64,000 bases of DNA from Zanthoxylum bungeanum (taxonomy: Eukaryota; Streptophyta; Magnoliopsida; Sapindales; Rutaceae), in contig SKCR01041861.1 of the NCBI GenBank assembly GCA_019454045.1, positions 19,610 to 83,609 on the forward strand, given 5' to 3'. Positions 23,651 to 36,200 of the stretch are shown piece after piece. The notes below the pieces were generated by a model. The model was not told the DNA's origin. It worked only from the letters and a program-made list of their open reading frames with translations, and searched no databases. Every line of letters starts with the position of its first letter. Position 1 is the first letter of the stretch. Position numbers and translations under genes: made by a program.

Positions 23651-25458
23651 GCTCGCTTCACAAAATTTCTAGAAGTAGAATTTTTTCAGAAGGTGGTAAT
23701 CATAGACATGTAGAACTTGATGAAGTCCAACATAAAAACAATGAACCAACAGAGGAACCTGAAGTTCAAGTAGATGAAGAACCTTCAACACATACAATCT
23801 GTAGGTCACAAAGGGTATCTAGACCTCCTGAACGCTTGTATTTGATACAAGAAAAGATTCTCGATGTTCTCTTAGTTGAAGAGACTGATCATTTTACCTA
23901 TAGAGAATCGATACTGGACATCGACGCCATGAAATGGCAAAGTGCCATGAATTCCGAGTTAGACTTAATGCTTGAGAATCAAGTTTGGGAATTGGTTCCG
24001 CTTCCCGAAGGAATTGTTCCTATCAGTTGTAAATGGGTCTACAAGAGGAAGCGCAGGCCTGATGGTAAGGTTGAAACCTATAAGGCCCGACTGGTAGCAA
24101 AAGGTTACACGCAGCGACCTGGCGTCGACTACGATGAAACTTTTTCACCAGTAGCAATGCTTAAGTCTATTAGGATTTTGCTTTATATAGCTGCATATCA
24201 TGACTACGAGATTTGTCAAATGGATGTCAAAACGACTTTTCTAAATGGATTTCTTGATGAAGAAATCTATATGGAACAGCCGGAAGGTTTTGCGTCCAGT
24301 GAAAACTCGAATATGGTAGGTAAGCTTAAGAAGTCCATTTATGGACTTAAACAAGCTTCACGAAGTTGGAATCTTCGATTCGACGAGATTATTAAATCGT
24401 CTGGTTTTCTCAAGAATTCGGAAGAATCCTGTGTGTATTAGAAGGTCAGTGGGAGCATGGTGGTATTTTTAGTCCTCTATGTTGACGACATCCTAATCAT
24501 TGGGAATGATATAGGGATGTTGCAAGGTGTCAAAGCATATCTCTGTAAGAATTTCTCCATGAAGGACCTGAGAGAAGCTTCATATGTTTTAGGTATAAAA
24601 CTCTATAGAGATAGAGAAAGGAAGCTGATTGGGTTATCCCAATCAACATACATAGATAAGATATTGGAACGGTATAATTTTGGTAAATGTAAGATAGCAA
24701 ATATATCGTTCAGACATTAGATTCATCTTTCAAAAAAGATGAGTCCACAAACAGAAGATGAGAAGGTTAGAATGTCTAACCAACCTTATGCTTCATGTTT
24801 GGGTAGCATAATGTATGTCATGTTATGTACTAGGCCTGATATCAGTTTAGCTATTAGCATAACCAGTAAATATCAGTCCAATCTAGGAAATGACCATTGG
24901 ATGGCCATTAAACATATCCTGAAGTATCTTAAAAGTACTAAGGATAAGTTTATTATTTATGGAGGAAGTGAACTGCAAGTTAACGGGTATACGGATTCTG
25001 ACTTCCAATCGGATCCCGATGATAGAAAGTCTACATCTGGATTCGTCCTTACCCTTAACGGAGGTGCAATTTGTTGCAAGAGTTCCAAACAGGGGTCAAC
25101 AGCAGATTCCACCACAAAGGCGGAATACATTGCAGCTTCTGAAGCTGCAAATGAAGCTGTATGGATTAGGAACTTTATCACAAAATTGAGAGTTGTCCCA
25201 AGTATCGAGAATGTGATTCCGTTATACTGTGATAATATTGAAGCCATTACGCAAGCAAAGGAACCGATGGCGCATCAGAAGTCGAAGCATGTGGAACACA
25301 AGTACCACATCATTCGAGAGATTATGTCGCGAGGGGATATTATCGTGTGCAAGGTACCGAGTGACGATAATGTAGCAGACCCGCTTACAAAGGCCATACC
25401 TCCGAAGTTATTTGATAAACATTTGGAGTCGATGGGTATTAGATACAATCGATATTGA
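23635..25458 (+). pseudogene. P reverse transcriptase and RNase H
   Basis: One frame throughout, with only two in-frame stops (TAG at 24,439-24,441 and 24,718-24,720). Reverse transcriptase (RVT_2) shows NQVWELVPLPEG, YDETFSPVAMLKSIRILL, QMDVKTTFLNGFLDEEIYME, KKSIYGLKQASRSWN and the catalytic YVDD at 24,478-24,489. RNase H shows CTRPDI, GYTDSDFQSDPDDRKSTSG, LYCDN and HVEHKYHIIRE. The catalytic Glu of the TTEAEY motif is Lys (TTKAEY, codon AAG at 25,117), whereas element M keeps Glu. The frame ends 22 bp before the 3' LTR, as usual for copia. Confidence 0.93.
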
Positions 25459-25462
25459 CACT

Positions 25463-25480
25463 AGAGCAAATGGTAGATTT
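25463..25480 (+). other. P polypurine-tract position
   Basis: AGAGCAAATGGTAGATTT directly precedes the 3' LTR, where plus-strand DNA synthesis is primed. It is only weakly purine-rich, so it has mutated or the family uses a poor tract. Confidence 0.5.
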
Positions 25481-27766
25481 TATTGGGGTTGGTGCTCAGA
25501 GCGATAATTTCCGGTTGTATTTCCTTTTAAATAATATTAAACAGTTTCTGTAATATAATATATCTCTTTATATGGTAAAGACGTAATTAACCTTAGAATG
25601 ATTAGTCATGATGCAGTTGCAAAAGCGTCGCAACTGATATTGAGTTGTATCATGATGTTGTCATTCTTAGATAGTTACTGGTCAAGGTTTACACTACTTG
25701 GTCAGTAAAGTAAACCCGTTGAGATCGGCACATGTCGTATACTGGAATATATGATTCCAATGGTTTCTCAATGAACCATGAGTCTTGGAGACTCGTATAG
25801 ACGTGTAGGTGTTTATAGCGGATAAACACTGAACGACTCACCAAAGATTCTTAATGGATGGTACACCAACGTCAATAAGAATCTTCTCAGGTTGAGTAGC
25901 ATTTATGATTCTTCGACTTGAGATACCACTGTGGGCATATGAGACATCTTCCACACTTAGATGGCAGTCACGTCAACAATCTATTCAGATCAGACCTCCG
26001 CCTGTTCGTTGGGTGTGGACAAATCCTCATGGTGTCCTCTGTGTGTCGAGATAGGATCCGTTAGTTCTGTCTACAGAGCATAGGTAGTCCATATATGATA
26101 AGCAATCAGATAAAAATCATGGGCCCGTGGTACAATTTAGAAATCAGTTCTAAGTGTTCTTTTAGAGGTTGCTAATAGAGACGTCGACGAGATTGTCCCT
26201 ATATTGATTTGACGTTTACATTTATATCTCTGGGATATATTCGGATACCTGTGACGGAGGAATTAAACATATGCCATGACCTCGACCTGTATGATTCAGC
26301 GAGTTTATCAGTGGTCGTCTTAATTTACGGGTGGGTAAATTATGGACACGAAATTGGATTTCGTGACGGATATGCCTGAATATAGAGAGTCTCACTAGTA
26401 AAATATAAGTCGTTTAAAGGTTAAACGAAAAATACATGCGAATGGACCTAATAGTCATTTCCTAATTATTGTGTATTGGTATTTAATGATAGATTTTATT
26501 AAATACACATTAATTAAATGTCAAATTGTGATATTTGACATATATCATAAATATATATGTATTTTGATATTTAATGTAAATATAATACATATATTTAAAA
26601 TATTTGTATTTAAATAATTATTTAATTATTAAATAATTAAATTAATTAAAAATATAAATATCTTAAGTTTTGATATTTTAGGAGATGCCTTGAGTTGCTT
26701 TATTTGACTTCTTGAAAATCATTAAATTGTGTAATGATTCAAATTGCAAGTTGATAAAGCAAAATTAAATGAAATAAAAAATATCTAGATATTTATATAT
26801 GGTTCCCAATTTTCGGCCAAGGACATATTTGGGGAGTATATATTATTTTGTTTCATTTTCTTTAGGTTTAGGATGCATAAGTTACCAAAACAAATACAAA
26901 AGAGTTGAGAGAAAAGTTTGAAGAACAAAGAGAAAAGCTTGGAAATTTCTTGACTTTGTAAGTTTTTATTAAATCTTCCAGTATTGAAAATGTTTCTAAC
27001 ATGCTTAGCTTCAATATGTGTTGCTAGGATGTTGTCTCTACACTTATAGTTTGTTTTTTAATTGGTTGTGAACTTGTTTGAAAGATGTATGCATGTATGG
27101 TTATAAAGTAAGCTTGAAATGGTTTCAATTGCTTACTTTTGATTATTTGATAATCATGTTGTCATTCTAGAGTTGCTAAACCACTCATTGATGACCTAGA
27201 ATTGTTCTTGAGTTTTTTCATGATGGTGAGACTTGTTTGGTGTAGTTTAGATTAAATTAAAATGTTGGATTTAATTGATTTGGTAATATTTATCAATTTG
27301 AAGAAATTGTAAAATTAGGATTCTTAACCCTTTCCAAATTTGGGGCTTTTCATATATGTGATGCATTATTGTGTGTATATGATGCATATTAATTTTTGAG
27401 TTGATTGGATTTGATCCTGGCATGTTTTGAACATAAAATGATCTGGGCTATTTCGGGAATTAGATAAAAATTGAGGATTTTGTTGCAATCTGATTTTGAT
27501 GTGTTGTACATGTTGGAAATCATTTTAGAAATGATTTAGAATCATATTTGACAATCTTAGGACTAAAATGATTAATTTGCAAAGTTGTGGGGCAATTCGG
27601 TAATTACCAAGAAATTTGATTTATTGTGTAATTTTTCAGAATTTAATAATTGGGTAATTAAATAAATAAGTTTATTTAATTGATCCAAGAAAAATTTTGA
27701 AATCGGAAAATTTTGATTTTCCGCAATTCCGCTGCGTTACTGGATTTCCGCCATAAAACCCCTACA
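25481..27766 (+). mobile_element. P 3' LTR
   Basis: 2,286 bp, colinear with the 5' LTR (2,366 bp). It starts TATTGGGGTTGG rather than TGTTGGGG. Relative to the 5' LTR it lacks about 45 bp near 26,405 (the segment TACTCGTAGAGCACTAGGGC and what follows) and has smaller indels. The LTR hairpin is at 25,843-25,886. Confidence 0.93.
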
Positions 27767-27944
27767 CAAATATCCTGGGCTGTCCGGAGTAGAACATCGT
27801 ATCATCTAGTATCGAAATCTCAAAAATTTTCTGATCATTCCCAAAGTAATTTCATGGGAGTATATATGTCCAAACATAATTTATATTATGTAATACTCGT
27901 CCTATAATGTAACAGTAGTCGGGATTTCCGGTCATTACAGTCAT

Positions 27945-28380
27945 GAACCGTTTTTGATCCTTACTGTTTTGACATCTATTAGATGGAGCATGTTATGGGC
28001 AATACTTGTCAATGACAAGCTCAAGGTACTTATGCACTACCTCACTGCTTTGGAATCTACTGGGATGCACTTTCGCTCGAATTTGTCTCTTATCAAAATA
28101 AATTTTACCAATGAAAATTAATTCCTATAAACCACACCCACACAACTTTGGCACGTTGCGGGCACGACCATAAAAATCAATTCGCATCTATATTGACAAG
28201 ACGGACCATTAAAGTGTACAAATACACACATAAACAAATAAAACCTTATTATAGGGATTTTCAATTTTCTATCAAATACTTAAAAATGAATCTAATCAAT
28301 TTAATTTTAGCATGCGAAAAATAAATTGGATTAAATTTCAAATATTTAATAGCATGAAAAATATTTTGGATGTGGGATCA
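27945..28380 (-). other. Element M: primer-side leader
   Basis: Continuation of M's leader from 16,096 across LTR B. It keeps leader motifs near 28,045 and 28,140 (minus strand AACGTGCCAAAGTTGT at the second). Confidence 0.7.
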
Positions 28381-28395
28381 GACGCTCTAATACCA
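28381..28395 (-). other. Element M primer-binding site
   Basis: The minus strand reads TGGTATTAGAGCGTC, pairing with initiator Met tRNA apart from one mismatch to the usual TGGTATCAGAGC. It sits two bases from the LTR. Confidence 0.85.
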
Positions 28396-28397
28396 TT

Positions 28398-30801
28398 TGT
28401 GTTGTCGTTTTAGTGGCGGAAGCGCGGTTTTAAAAAAAATAGTTTTTAAACATTTTAAAATTTTCCGAACTAATTAGCCGATATCCAATTTCTCCAATTA
28501 GATCGTATTTCACCTAAACATATTATTTGTTAACAACTTAACAACATAAACTAATAGCAAAAACGCGGCAAAGATTTTACGAAAATTATTCAAAATAAAT
28601 ACTATGAAAAAAGGATAACCGGTCAACCGAATACCAAGCCGGGTTGACCCGGTCATTTGGGCAGTAACTAGTCAGCCTATGGACTGTCCAAACAGTGAAC
28701 AATTCACTGCTTGGATAGCCTTGGTAAGCCCGTTTCTTGTGTAATTTTACCATTTTCATGAATTTTTGACTCGAAACTTTTTCCGGTATTTATTCAACAC
28801 CTAATACATATCCAAACACATCCAAACATCATATTTTACTCCCCAAAAATTCTATTTTTCCAGATCTGATCCAGAATTTAAAATTATCCATTTTTCATGT
28901 AAAATTCCAATTTCTCATCAAATTAATTTACATCATTTTAAAGTCACCACAAATGAAGTTTCAAGAATAATTCTAGGTATCATATGAGTGGCTACAACAC
29001 TATAGAATGACAATATCATATCTTTAATCTAATTCAACAATTAATTCAAAATAACACATGCTTAATCAAAGAAAATAAATGTCATTATTAAAATCCAACA
29101 ACACCAAAAATTTAGAAACAAATATATTATTTAATAATATACTTGAAACTTGTAATATATATATATATCAAATACATATGGACATGCTTAGGAAAAATAA
29201 TTTCCAAAACAAGAAACAAGAACTTTACCTTAATCAAATTAAGCTTTTAATTTTTATTTCAAGATTTTCCAAATTCTCCTCCTTTAGGTGTTTTTCTTTT
29301 TTAACTAACCCTAACTTTATTTTTTTTTCTCTCAACACTTTGAGAAAATGGCTAAACCAAAAAAATAAAAAACATAGTTTTTCCATTTTAATTCACCATG
29401 GATGAAAATTGAAGGCTATTTTGGTCATTTACCAAGTCCAATACTTGGTCCAAAAAATTACACACATTTTATCTTATGTAAATAAGATTAATTAACCAAT
29501 TTTGAGTTAGTGGAATCCATGTGTCACACAGACATGGTTTGGCCAATCACAATTAGCCAAATGTTAAAAATGTGTCAAGAATATTCTTTCTTCTAGAAAG
29601 CTAAAATTAATCAACAATTTAATTAATTTGAATTTCTTTTCACTAAATGAAAAAATAAGGTTATGAGAAAATATTCCAATTAACATTTAATTAATTCAAT
29701 TAACCATCATAACAAGTGTCAAAAATCAACAGGCTATTAATGTGTATCTAAATAATTATATATCGTATACAAATACACATTAAATATAACACAAACATGT
29801 AAATTATGAATAATCCGACTTATCCATAATTAAATTGTCTAAGTGTTCAACGATTACACTTCATATTGTGAGACTCTCTAAGTTCAAGTTTATCTGTCAC
29901 ATAAACCATTTCTGTGTTCGTAATTTGTCCATTCATAAATTAGGACGACTACAGGTAATCGAGTTGAACCATACAAGTCGAGATCATTGCATATATTTAA
30001 TCTCTTTATCATAGGTTATCCGAATTATTCCTGATATATAGAATAACGTTAAATCTTCGCTATGAATAATTCTAATATGTCGCAACATAATTGTGTTTCT
30101 AAAAAAAAAAAAATACTCGGAACTCGTTTCCACAGTATAAATCGGCCAAGAATTTTAAAGAATAATTGATTGGATACCTAAATCCCGTACACGGGACTGA
30201 CAAATCCTCTCTGGATACATCACAAGATATCATAAGTATCTGTCTACACCCAACGAATAAGCGGAGATCTGATGTTAAAAGATCATTGACGTGACTGCCA
30301 TCAAAGTGTGGAGGATATCCTACATATCTGCAATGGTATCTCAAGTCAAAGGAGTTAATATGCTACTCGACTCGAGAATATTCCTTTTGACGTTGGTGTA
30401 CCATCCATTAGGAATCTTCAAGTGAGTCATTCAATATTTATCCAATAATACCTACATGTCTATATGAGTCTCTCTAAGACTCATGATTAACTGAGATGAG
30501 CCATTAGAACTATTCTAATATACGACATGTTGAGTCTTATAGGTTTATTAACTGACCATGTATGTAAACCTTGACTAGGAACTATTTTAAGAATGAATTA
30601 TGTTGTAATGTTTCTCAGTGTCCGTTGTGACGCTTTTGCAAATACATTACAACAACTCTTTCTTTGGGATATTTACGTCTTTACCATTAAAAAAAAATTA
30701 TATTGATGAAAGTACTAAATTTTATTCAAAATAAACTATAAAAGTGTAACGTATTTACAATAAATACATCAAAAATTGGCGCTCGAGCACCAATTCTAAC
30801 A
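28398..30801 (-). mobile_element. Element M: 5' LTR
   Basis: 2,404 bp. On the minus strand it begins TGTTAGAATTGGTGCTCGAG and ends CGACAACACA. It pairs with the LTR at 6,886-11,756. It is distantly related to P's LTR, most clearly in a block around 30,100-30,480 that includes the conserved hairpin at 30,376-30,419. The right flank (TGTCT, 30,802-30,806) has no partner because M's other end was deleted. Confidence 0.88.
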
Positions 30802-31641
30802 TGTCTTAGGTACTATATAATGACAAGATACTTGTTAGATATTTAATGCATAACTCCCAGAAAGGTAATTTGCCTTCTCGTCATGGAGTTGTTCTTTAAG
30901 AGGCAGTGTCTTTCGACACCCCAAGAGGAAGAAGATATAAGACAGATTCCATATGAGTCGGCAATGAAGAGCTTGATGTATGTTATGCTATGCACAAGAC
31001 CTGACATATGCTATGCAGTGGGAATAATTAGTCGTTTTTAGTCAAATCCAGGATTAGATCACTGGATAGTAGTTAAGCATATTCTAAAGTATCTACGAAA
31101 AACAAGAAACTATATGCTTGTTTATTCCTGTAGGGATTTGATTCCGATTGGATATACTGATTCTGATTTTCAATCAGATATAGATGATCGAAACTCGATA
31201 TTTAGATCAATATTTACTCTTGGTGGGGGATCTATAGTTTGGAGAAGTATTAAACAATCATGTGTTGCTGATTCAATTATAGAAGCTGAAATATGGCTTC
31301 TTGTGAAGCTGCTAAAGAAGCGGTTTTGCTCCGAAATTCTTTACTGATCTGGAAGTGGTTCCAGATATGAACAAACCATTGCAACTTTATTGTGATAATA
31401 GTGGTGCAGTGGCTAATTCCAAAGAACCAAGAAGCCATAAGAGATCAAAACATATTGAGAGGAAACATCATGTGATTAAAGACATAGTGTAACGTGGAGA
31501 CGTGGATGTTTTGAAGATTCTATCTGTAGAGAATCTAGCCGATCCTTTTACCAAGATGCTGCCTGCAAAAATTTTTGAGGGGCATCTAAAAGGATTGGGG
31601 ATTAGAGATATGTCTCATTTGTTTCAGGGCAAGTGGGAGTT
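30802..31641 (+). pseudogene. Element Q: copia reverse transcriptase/RNase H remnant
   Basis: Degraded plus-strand copia pol from a lineage different from P and M. It reads YNDKILVRYLMHNSQKGNLP at 30,815 and then, with stops, the PYAS...AMLCTRPDI region. The longest open part (31,114-31,347) contains IPIGYTDSDFQSDIDDRNSI and WRSIKQSCVADSI. Further on come LYCDNSGAVANSKEPRSHKR and NLADPFTKMLPAKIFEGHLK. It starts abruptly at the M insertion point, and its upstream half is not in the window. Confidence 0.85.
31625..31638 (+). other. Element Q polypurine tract
   Basis: CAGGGCAAGTGGGAG is a typical plant copia tract located between the end of pol and the LTR start (TTTTGGGATTTTTATTCCCG, presumably once TGTTGGGA). 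Confidence 0.7.
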
Positions 31642-33500
31642 TTTTGGGATTTTTATTCCCGACAAGCAAATGTGTTGAAAACATGATTGATTAATAAATT
31701 TATGATTCAATTTTAGTACATATATGTATTTTGATTTACTTTATAAAATTCATGAAAATTCCATAATTATTTATGTAGCTTTAAATTAAATATATATATG
31801 TGTATGTAAAATGTTACATACATATATGTATGGATAAAATTTAAAGAGTAATAATCAAAATTTGTCCGTGATTATGATTTGAATTTGGAAATCTTCAAAT
31901 TCGAAAGTCATAAATATAGTTTATTCCATTATGAATGGTGCAGTTCTATCAAGATTGTAATATGTAGAGACATAAAAATGAATGTATTTTATATAATAAG
32001 ATTATATTGGACATGACCAGATAAAACTGGAAAGTATAATAATTTATGTTGAATAAAGTCATATTCGAAAGTCATAAATATAGTTCATTCCATTATAAAT
32101 GGTGCAATTCTATCCAGACTGTAATATGTAGAGACATAAGAATGAATGCATTTTATATAATAAGATCATATTGGACAAGTTCAGATGAAATTGGAAAGTT
32201 ATAATAATTTCTGTTGAATAAAGAACATCAATTTTATCATAATGATGGTCATATATGTGATGATCTTAATTGATTGTATTTTGCAGACTCCTATATCATT
32301 TTAATTTATTCTTTAATTTACTCAGTATGATCTTATATTTATTACATTTCGTAAACCATGTATTTTATGAATGAGTTGAATGAATAATTGGGAATGCTAA
32401 CCTAATACAATGGAATTCATTCATAAGATTCCATTGTTTGTTAGTTCAAGACCTGAACGATTAATGTGCAAATTCATAAAAATTATGAATTAATTGGTCA
32501 CTTGAGAACTAATAGAAGTCAATGATAAAGATATAATTGGAGAGGTTAACAGATTTTTTTACCTAGCTCATTTATGAATATTTTATGGAGGATCATTGCA
32601 TAGATAATGACTATATCAATGGATGAATACTTTGAGTAATTAATTTTATAATTCTGATAGTGAAATTCTAGGTATTTAGAGGAGTTACTCTATAATTAAT
32701 AATTTTATTTGATTAATAAAAGGGTTTATAATTAATCAACGAAATTATTAGAGTTTGGAATAATAGTAGCATTGGTCCCCTCGTTGTCTTCTATCACTAT
32801 TCGAACGATAATAATTACGAAGAAAAATAATTGTGAATTATTTTTTATACTCTAATTATTCCATATAACTCTTGTTTGGAAATTATGACAAAAGTTGTCC
32901 TAACATATTTATCAATAGATAATGTATTTATTTATTAATTTATGAAAATATTATTAATTAATATTTAATTAATTTGATTAATTAAATTTTAATTAATTGA
33001 GATAATATTTTCAAAAATTGAAAATTTTAATATATCAAATATTAGATTTATCTTAATTTTGATAAATTATAAGATAAATATTAAATAATTTTATTTTGAT
33101 TTTTTTGAAAATCAAAAATTAATAATATCCTTTAAATGATATAATTGACTTTGTTTTAATAAAAGGAAAACAACCATGCAGGGGAGATGATTTTGATCAT
33201 CAAAAGGAAAAAAAAGCTCACCAAACGTGAGCAGTGGAAGAAAACAAAATATTTTTTTTGGTTTTGAGAAAACCAAAAATAAAAGAACAATAATGTGTTA
33301 AGTACATAAATCCTTCACAAAAATGAGAGTGTTTTTCGTAATAATTTTCACATCCACACATACCGTTGCAGGTGAGGAGATAAAACGAAGAAGATTGTAA
33401 TTAAAAGCGATTCAGATATAGAGGTATATTTTCTTCCAAATATCTAACTATTATTTCATTAATGTACTAAAAAGTACGGATCTAATTTTTAATGTTTATG
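31642..33500 (+). mobile_element. Element Q: 3' LTR, right edge uncertain
   Basis: The LTR begins after the polypurine tract and contains AT-rich sequence with a 165-bp internal tandem duplication. Bases 33,300-33,480 look like the U5 end (GGTGAGGAGATAAAACGAAG and AT-rich continuation). I could not place the CA terminus or a target duplication. The end given is approximate. Confidence 0.55.
31895..32228. repeat. Tandem duplication of about 165 bp in Q's LTR
   Basis: Both units begin ATTCGAAAGTCATAAATATA or close to it, and contain GTAATATGTAGAGACATAA and TTTTATATAATAAGAT. They differ at roughly a tenth of positions, so this is an old duplication. Confidence 0.85.
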
Positions 33501-34860
33501 CAAATATTTTTTTTAATATTATGAACATGTTTTCGCTTCGGATGAACTTTGAAAAACAACACACATAGCCCCACAAAACGGACCAATCAAAATGTGTCAC
33601 AAGAAGTTGACAAGTAACTTGTGCAGCCTCGATGGCCATGCACAGTTGCACATTGTAGTTGCCAGAGTTATATATTGTTGTCACTTTTTAAGAGAATGAA
33701 TTGCTTTCCCTTAAATTCCTTTTCAGAGTATTTAATTTTGAGCTTTCTTTTCGGCATTAATGGGTACTGGTATTGCAGTAAGTAACTCGATTTGGTTTTG
33801 AATACCATGAACTCAAAGTAGAAGAAAATTGAACTCTGGATTTAGTTTTTCAGTAATTTGGTAGATATCACGTGATCCATCTGTTTTCATTAATTCAAAT
33901 TTGCCTATATTTGGTTCATGATTTCATTTGGTTTGACATATTAACTTCTGTTTGCTATTTGTATCTAGATTTGCTTTCATTTAAATAAATTAAGAACTGA
34001 ATTAAATGACGAGAAAAATACACATAAATGCAATGTTTTTTTTTGTCTATGGATGATAATTTTACATACCAACCTGCAAACCCAATGATAACAGCTTGAT
34101 AGGTATTTGAACAGGTTTAATACGATTTGATAATTTAAAACAAAATTCGATTAATACGTTGGGATATCCACCAAACTCGCATATTTATTTCTTTATATTT
34201 GTTCATATGACTATCGGTGTTGTTTCATTTTGTCATAAAACAAACCAGTGAATAAAAAAGGTGCTGATTTACTGTCCTGGTTGGAATAATTGATTAATAA
34301 ATTTATGAATTTTTAATTTGTGAATTTCTTGCATCTTGAGTTACTTTTGGGTTATTTCTAGTTTCTCTTAAATCTTATGCTTTTGCATGTGAATTGTCTT
34401 GCATTGGGAGTTTCTTTGATTTTTTGGTCTGAATTTTTGTTTTTGTTTTTGAGGGGTATTTCTTAATTTCTCTCCAATTGCAACATTAATTGACCACACT
34501 TTTTAGCATGTGATACATTTAATCTCTCAATGATTTTGATATTTTGCTAATACTCAATATATTGGGCACTTGTTGTCCAATTACAAATTCCATTCCAGTA
34601 ATTAATAGAATATGGCTAATGTGATCCTAAGTGCGATCTGGTGATGTTTTCTTTATCTATTTGTTTATGATGATATGGATTTTTCATTTTATTTGTTTGG
34701 ATACTTGCTGCCATAGTAGTGGCGTTAAATATCTCTAATACTTTGAATCTAATCCAAGTATAATTTGTTATTGAAAAATGTAGAAATAAATTTATTGACG
34801 GGTGATTTTCTTTACAGGGGCAGTTTCGGGATAACGCTTTCGGGATAATCCTCATGCAAC
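33501..34860. other. AT-rich non-coding stretch
   Basis: I see no coding sequence, repeat or transposon end that I can support. Short plus- and minus-strand open frames here lack any recognisable motif. Confidence 0.4.
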
Positions 34861-35231
34861 CGTGAATTTGTTTGGTTATGGGGGACCAAAAGCAAATTTA
34901 GTAAAAGGCGAAACAAACACAAAATCGACAAGAGGGTTTACGTGGTTCGGCGGAATGAATTCAACATACGTCCACAGGAACAAAGTAGAGTGTTGATTTT
35001 ATTACCAAACCGAGCTCGGCCGACCTCTTTTCAAGGGTGGTCTAACAATACCGAACTGTTTGTTTTGTGGTGTTTATACAAGTAGTTTTTTTAATGAGAT
35101 TTTTGCTACCCTCCCTTTATATACTAAGAGAAATACAACACTATTCACATATATCTATGATGTCAGCCACGTGAATCTCCGGCGGATTGACGGGCTCTCT
35201 GCCCCAACTGCCTCGCCGAAAACAAGCCTGC
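34861..35231 (-). mobile_element. Probable copia-type LTR H, U5/R side
   Basis: On the minus strand it has a TATA-like element (TATATAAAGGGAGG, near 35,113), then GTGGACGTATGTTGAATTC and GCCGAACCACGTAAACC. These phrases are typical of the R-U5 part of plant copia LTRs. Its other half is at 44,329-44,772 beyond element T, which inserted with duplication CCTGC. I could not define H's outer ends. Confidence 0.45.
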
Positions 35232-35994
35232 TGACCGGCGTAATCACACGCGTATAATGCAAGCGCACGTATCGTTCAAGTAGTATAAAAAGTATCGATC
35301 CCACGAGGACTTAAAACCTTTTGTTATCAATTTATGAAGTTAAATGTTTACAAGTATCTAATGGATTGATTGTTTGATTGGGTGGTGATTTTAAAATTAA
35401 AACAAGTAAATAAAATTGCTTGAAAGTAGATTGAAGAAAATTCAAATTTATAAAACTATATAGGGTTGTGAATCCTTCCAATATCTTTTTAAAAAATGAA
35501 GTAGTTATTTTACGTTTGTGTAATATATTAGTTTATTAACCTGAAACACGAAATTATGTAAAAGCCTCTTCCGATGGTCAAATACAAATACCCAGTATAA
35601 CCCAATTAATTATATTCCTATGTTAACCAAGTTATCTGAATTCATTAAGATTAAGTTCTAATTATGGCTACCCCCGCCCGACAGGTATATTCATATCCTG
35701 TAAGGAAATCTATTAAAGGGTTATCTATCCTCAAGGAAGATCGTGGGCTATTGAGTCTAAGGTCTTTAACCTAAAATCTCTTTCCCAAGTTCATTTTAAG
35801 TTTACCAGTTCAGTTTTATTAATGGTCAATTAATAAAAAGCATTAGGATTAAGGCTCAATAAATAAACCTTTATATTACCCAAACTGTAATTTAACCCAT
35901 TATAAACCGGTGATATTGGATTTCATCACAATCCCAAATAACTGGCTTAGTTTCGACACATATTTACGGGTAGTAAGAACTTAAATAAAAGAAA

Positions 35995-36200
35995 AGACAT
36001 AAAGTAAATTGCTGGAAATTAAATTACTGAAAAGTAAATGACGGAAAGTAAATGCTGAAATTAAATACTGAAAATTAAATGCTGAAAAGTAAATGTTGAA
36101 AGTAAATTACTGAAAAGTAAATGCTGAAAGTAAATTGCTGAAAAGTAAATGCTGAAAGTAAATTGCTGAAAAGTAAATAAAGTAAAAGTACAATAAAAGA
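35995..36200. repeat. Short A-rich tandem repeats in T's LTR
   Basis: Repeated 14-20-base units such as CTGAAAAGTAAATG and CTGAAAGTAAATTG. A similar but looser tract occurs at 39,577-39,715 on the other side of S. Confidence 0.85.

Larger units (their letters stand above)
18397..27766 (+). mobile_element. Copia retrotransposon P, full length
   Basis: A complete 9,370-bp Ty1/copia element: 5' LTR, initiator Met tRNA primer site, structured leader, gag, protease, integrase, reverse transcriptase, RNase H, 3' LTR. Perfect target duplications CAAAT lie at 18,392-18,396 and 27,767-27,771. Domain order (integrase before reverse transcriptase) is diagnostic of copia. LTRs of about 2.3 kb are long for copia. 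The coding region carries a few stops and frameshifts plus two substitutions of catalytic residues, so the copy is dead but not old. It is the youngest layer in this half of the window. Confidence 0.95.
16097..27939. mobile_element. Solo LTR B, split by copia element P
   Basis: Begins TGTAACATCCCCAATCCAGG and ends TTTCCGGTCATTACA, with perfect 5-bp target duplications GTCAT (16,092-16,096 and 27,940-27,944). Removing P and its duplication leaves 2,468 bp. It shares termini and the GGGGCGTTACGTATCG array with A, so both belong to one gypsy family, probably Tekay/Del-like. I see no primer-binding site or gag/pol, so it is a solo LTR. Bases 17,540-18,390 hold pyrimidine-rich, non-coding sequence. 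Confidence 0.82.

Noticed and set aside
24957..25247. Minus-strand ORF opposite RNase H of P (also 23,096-23,308 and 13,893-14,105)
   Set aside because: Shadow frames of the sense polyprotein, with the same residues mirrored in M and P.
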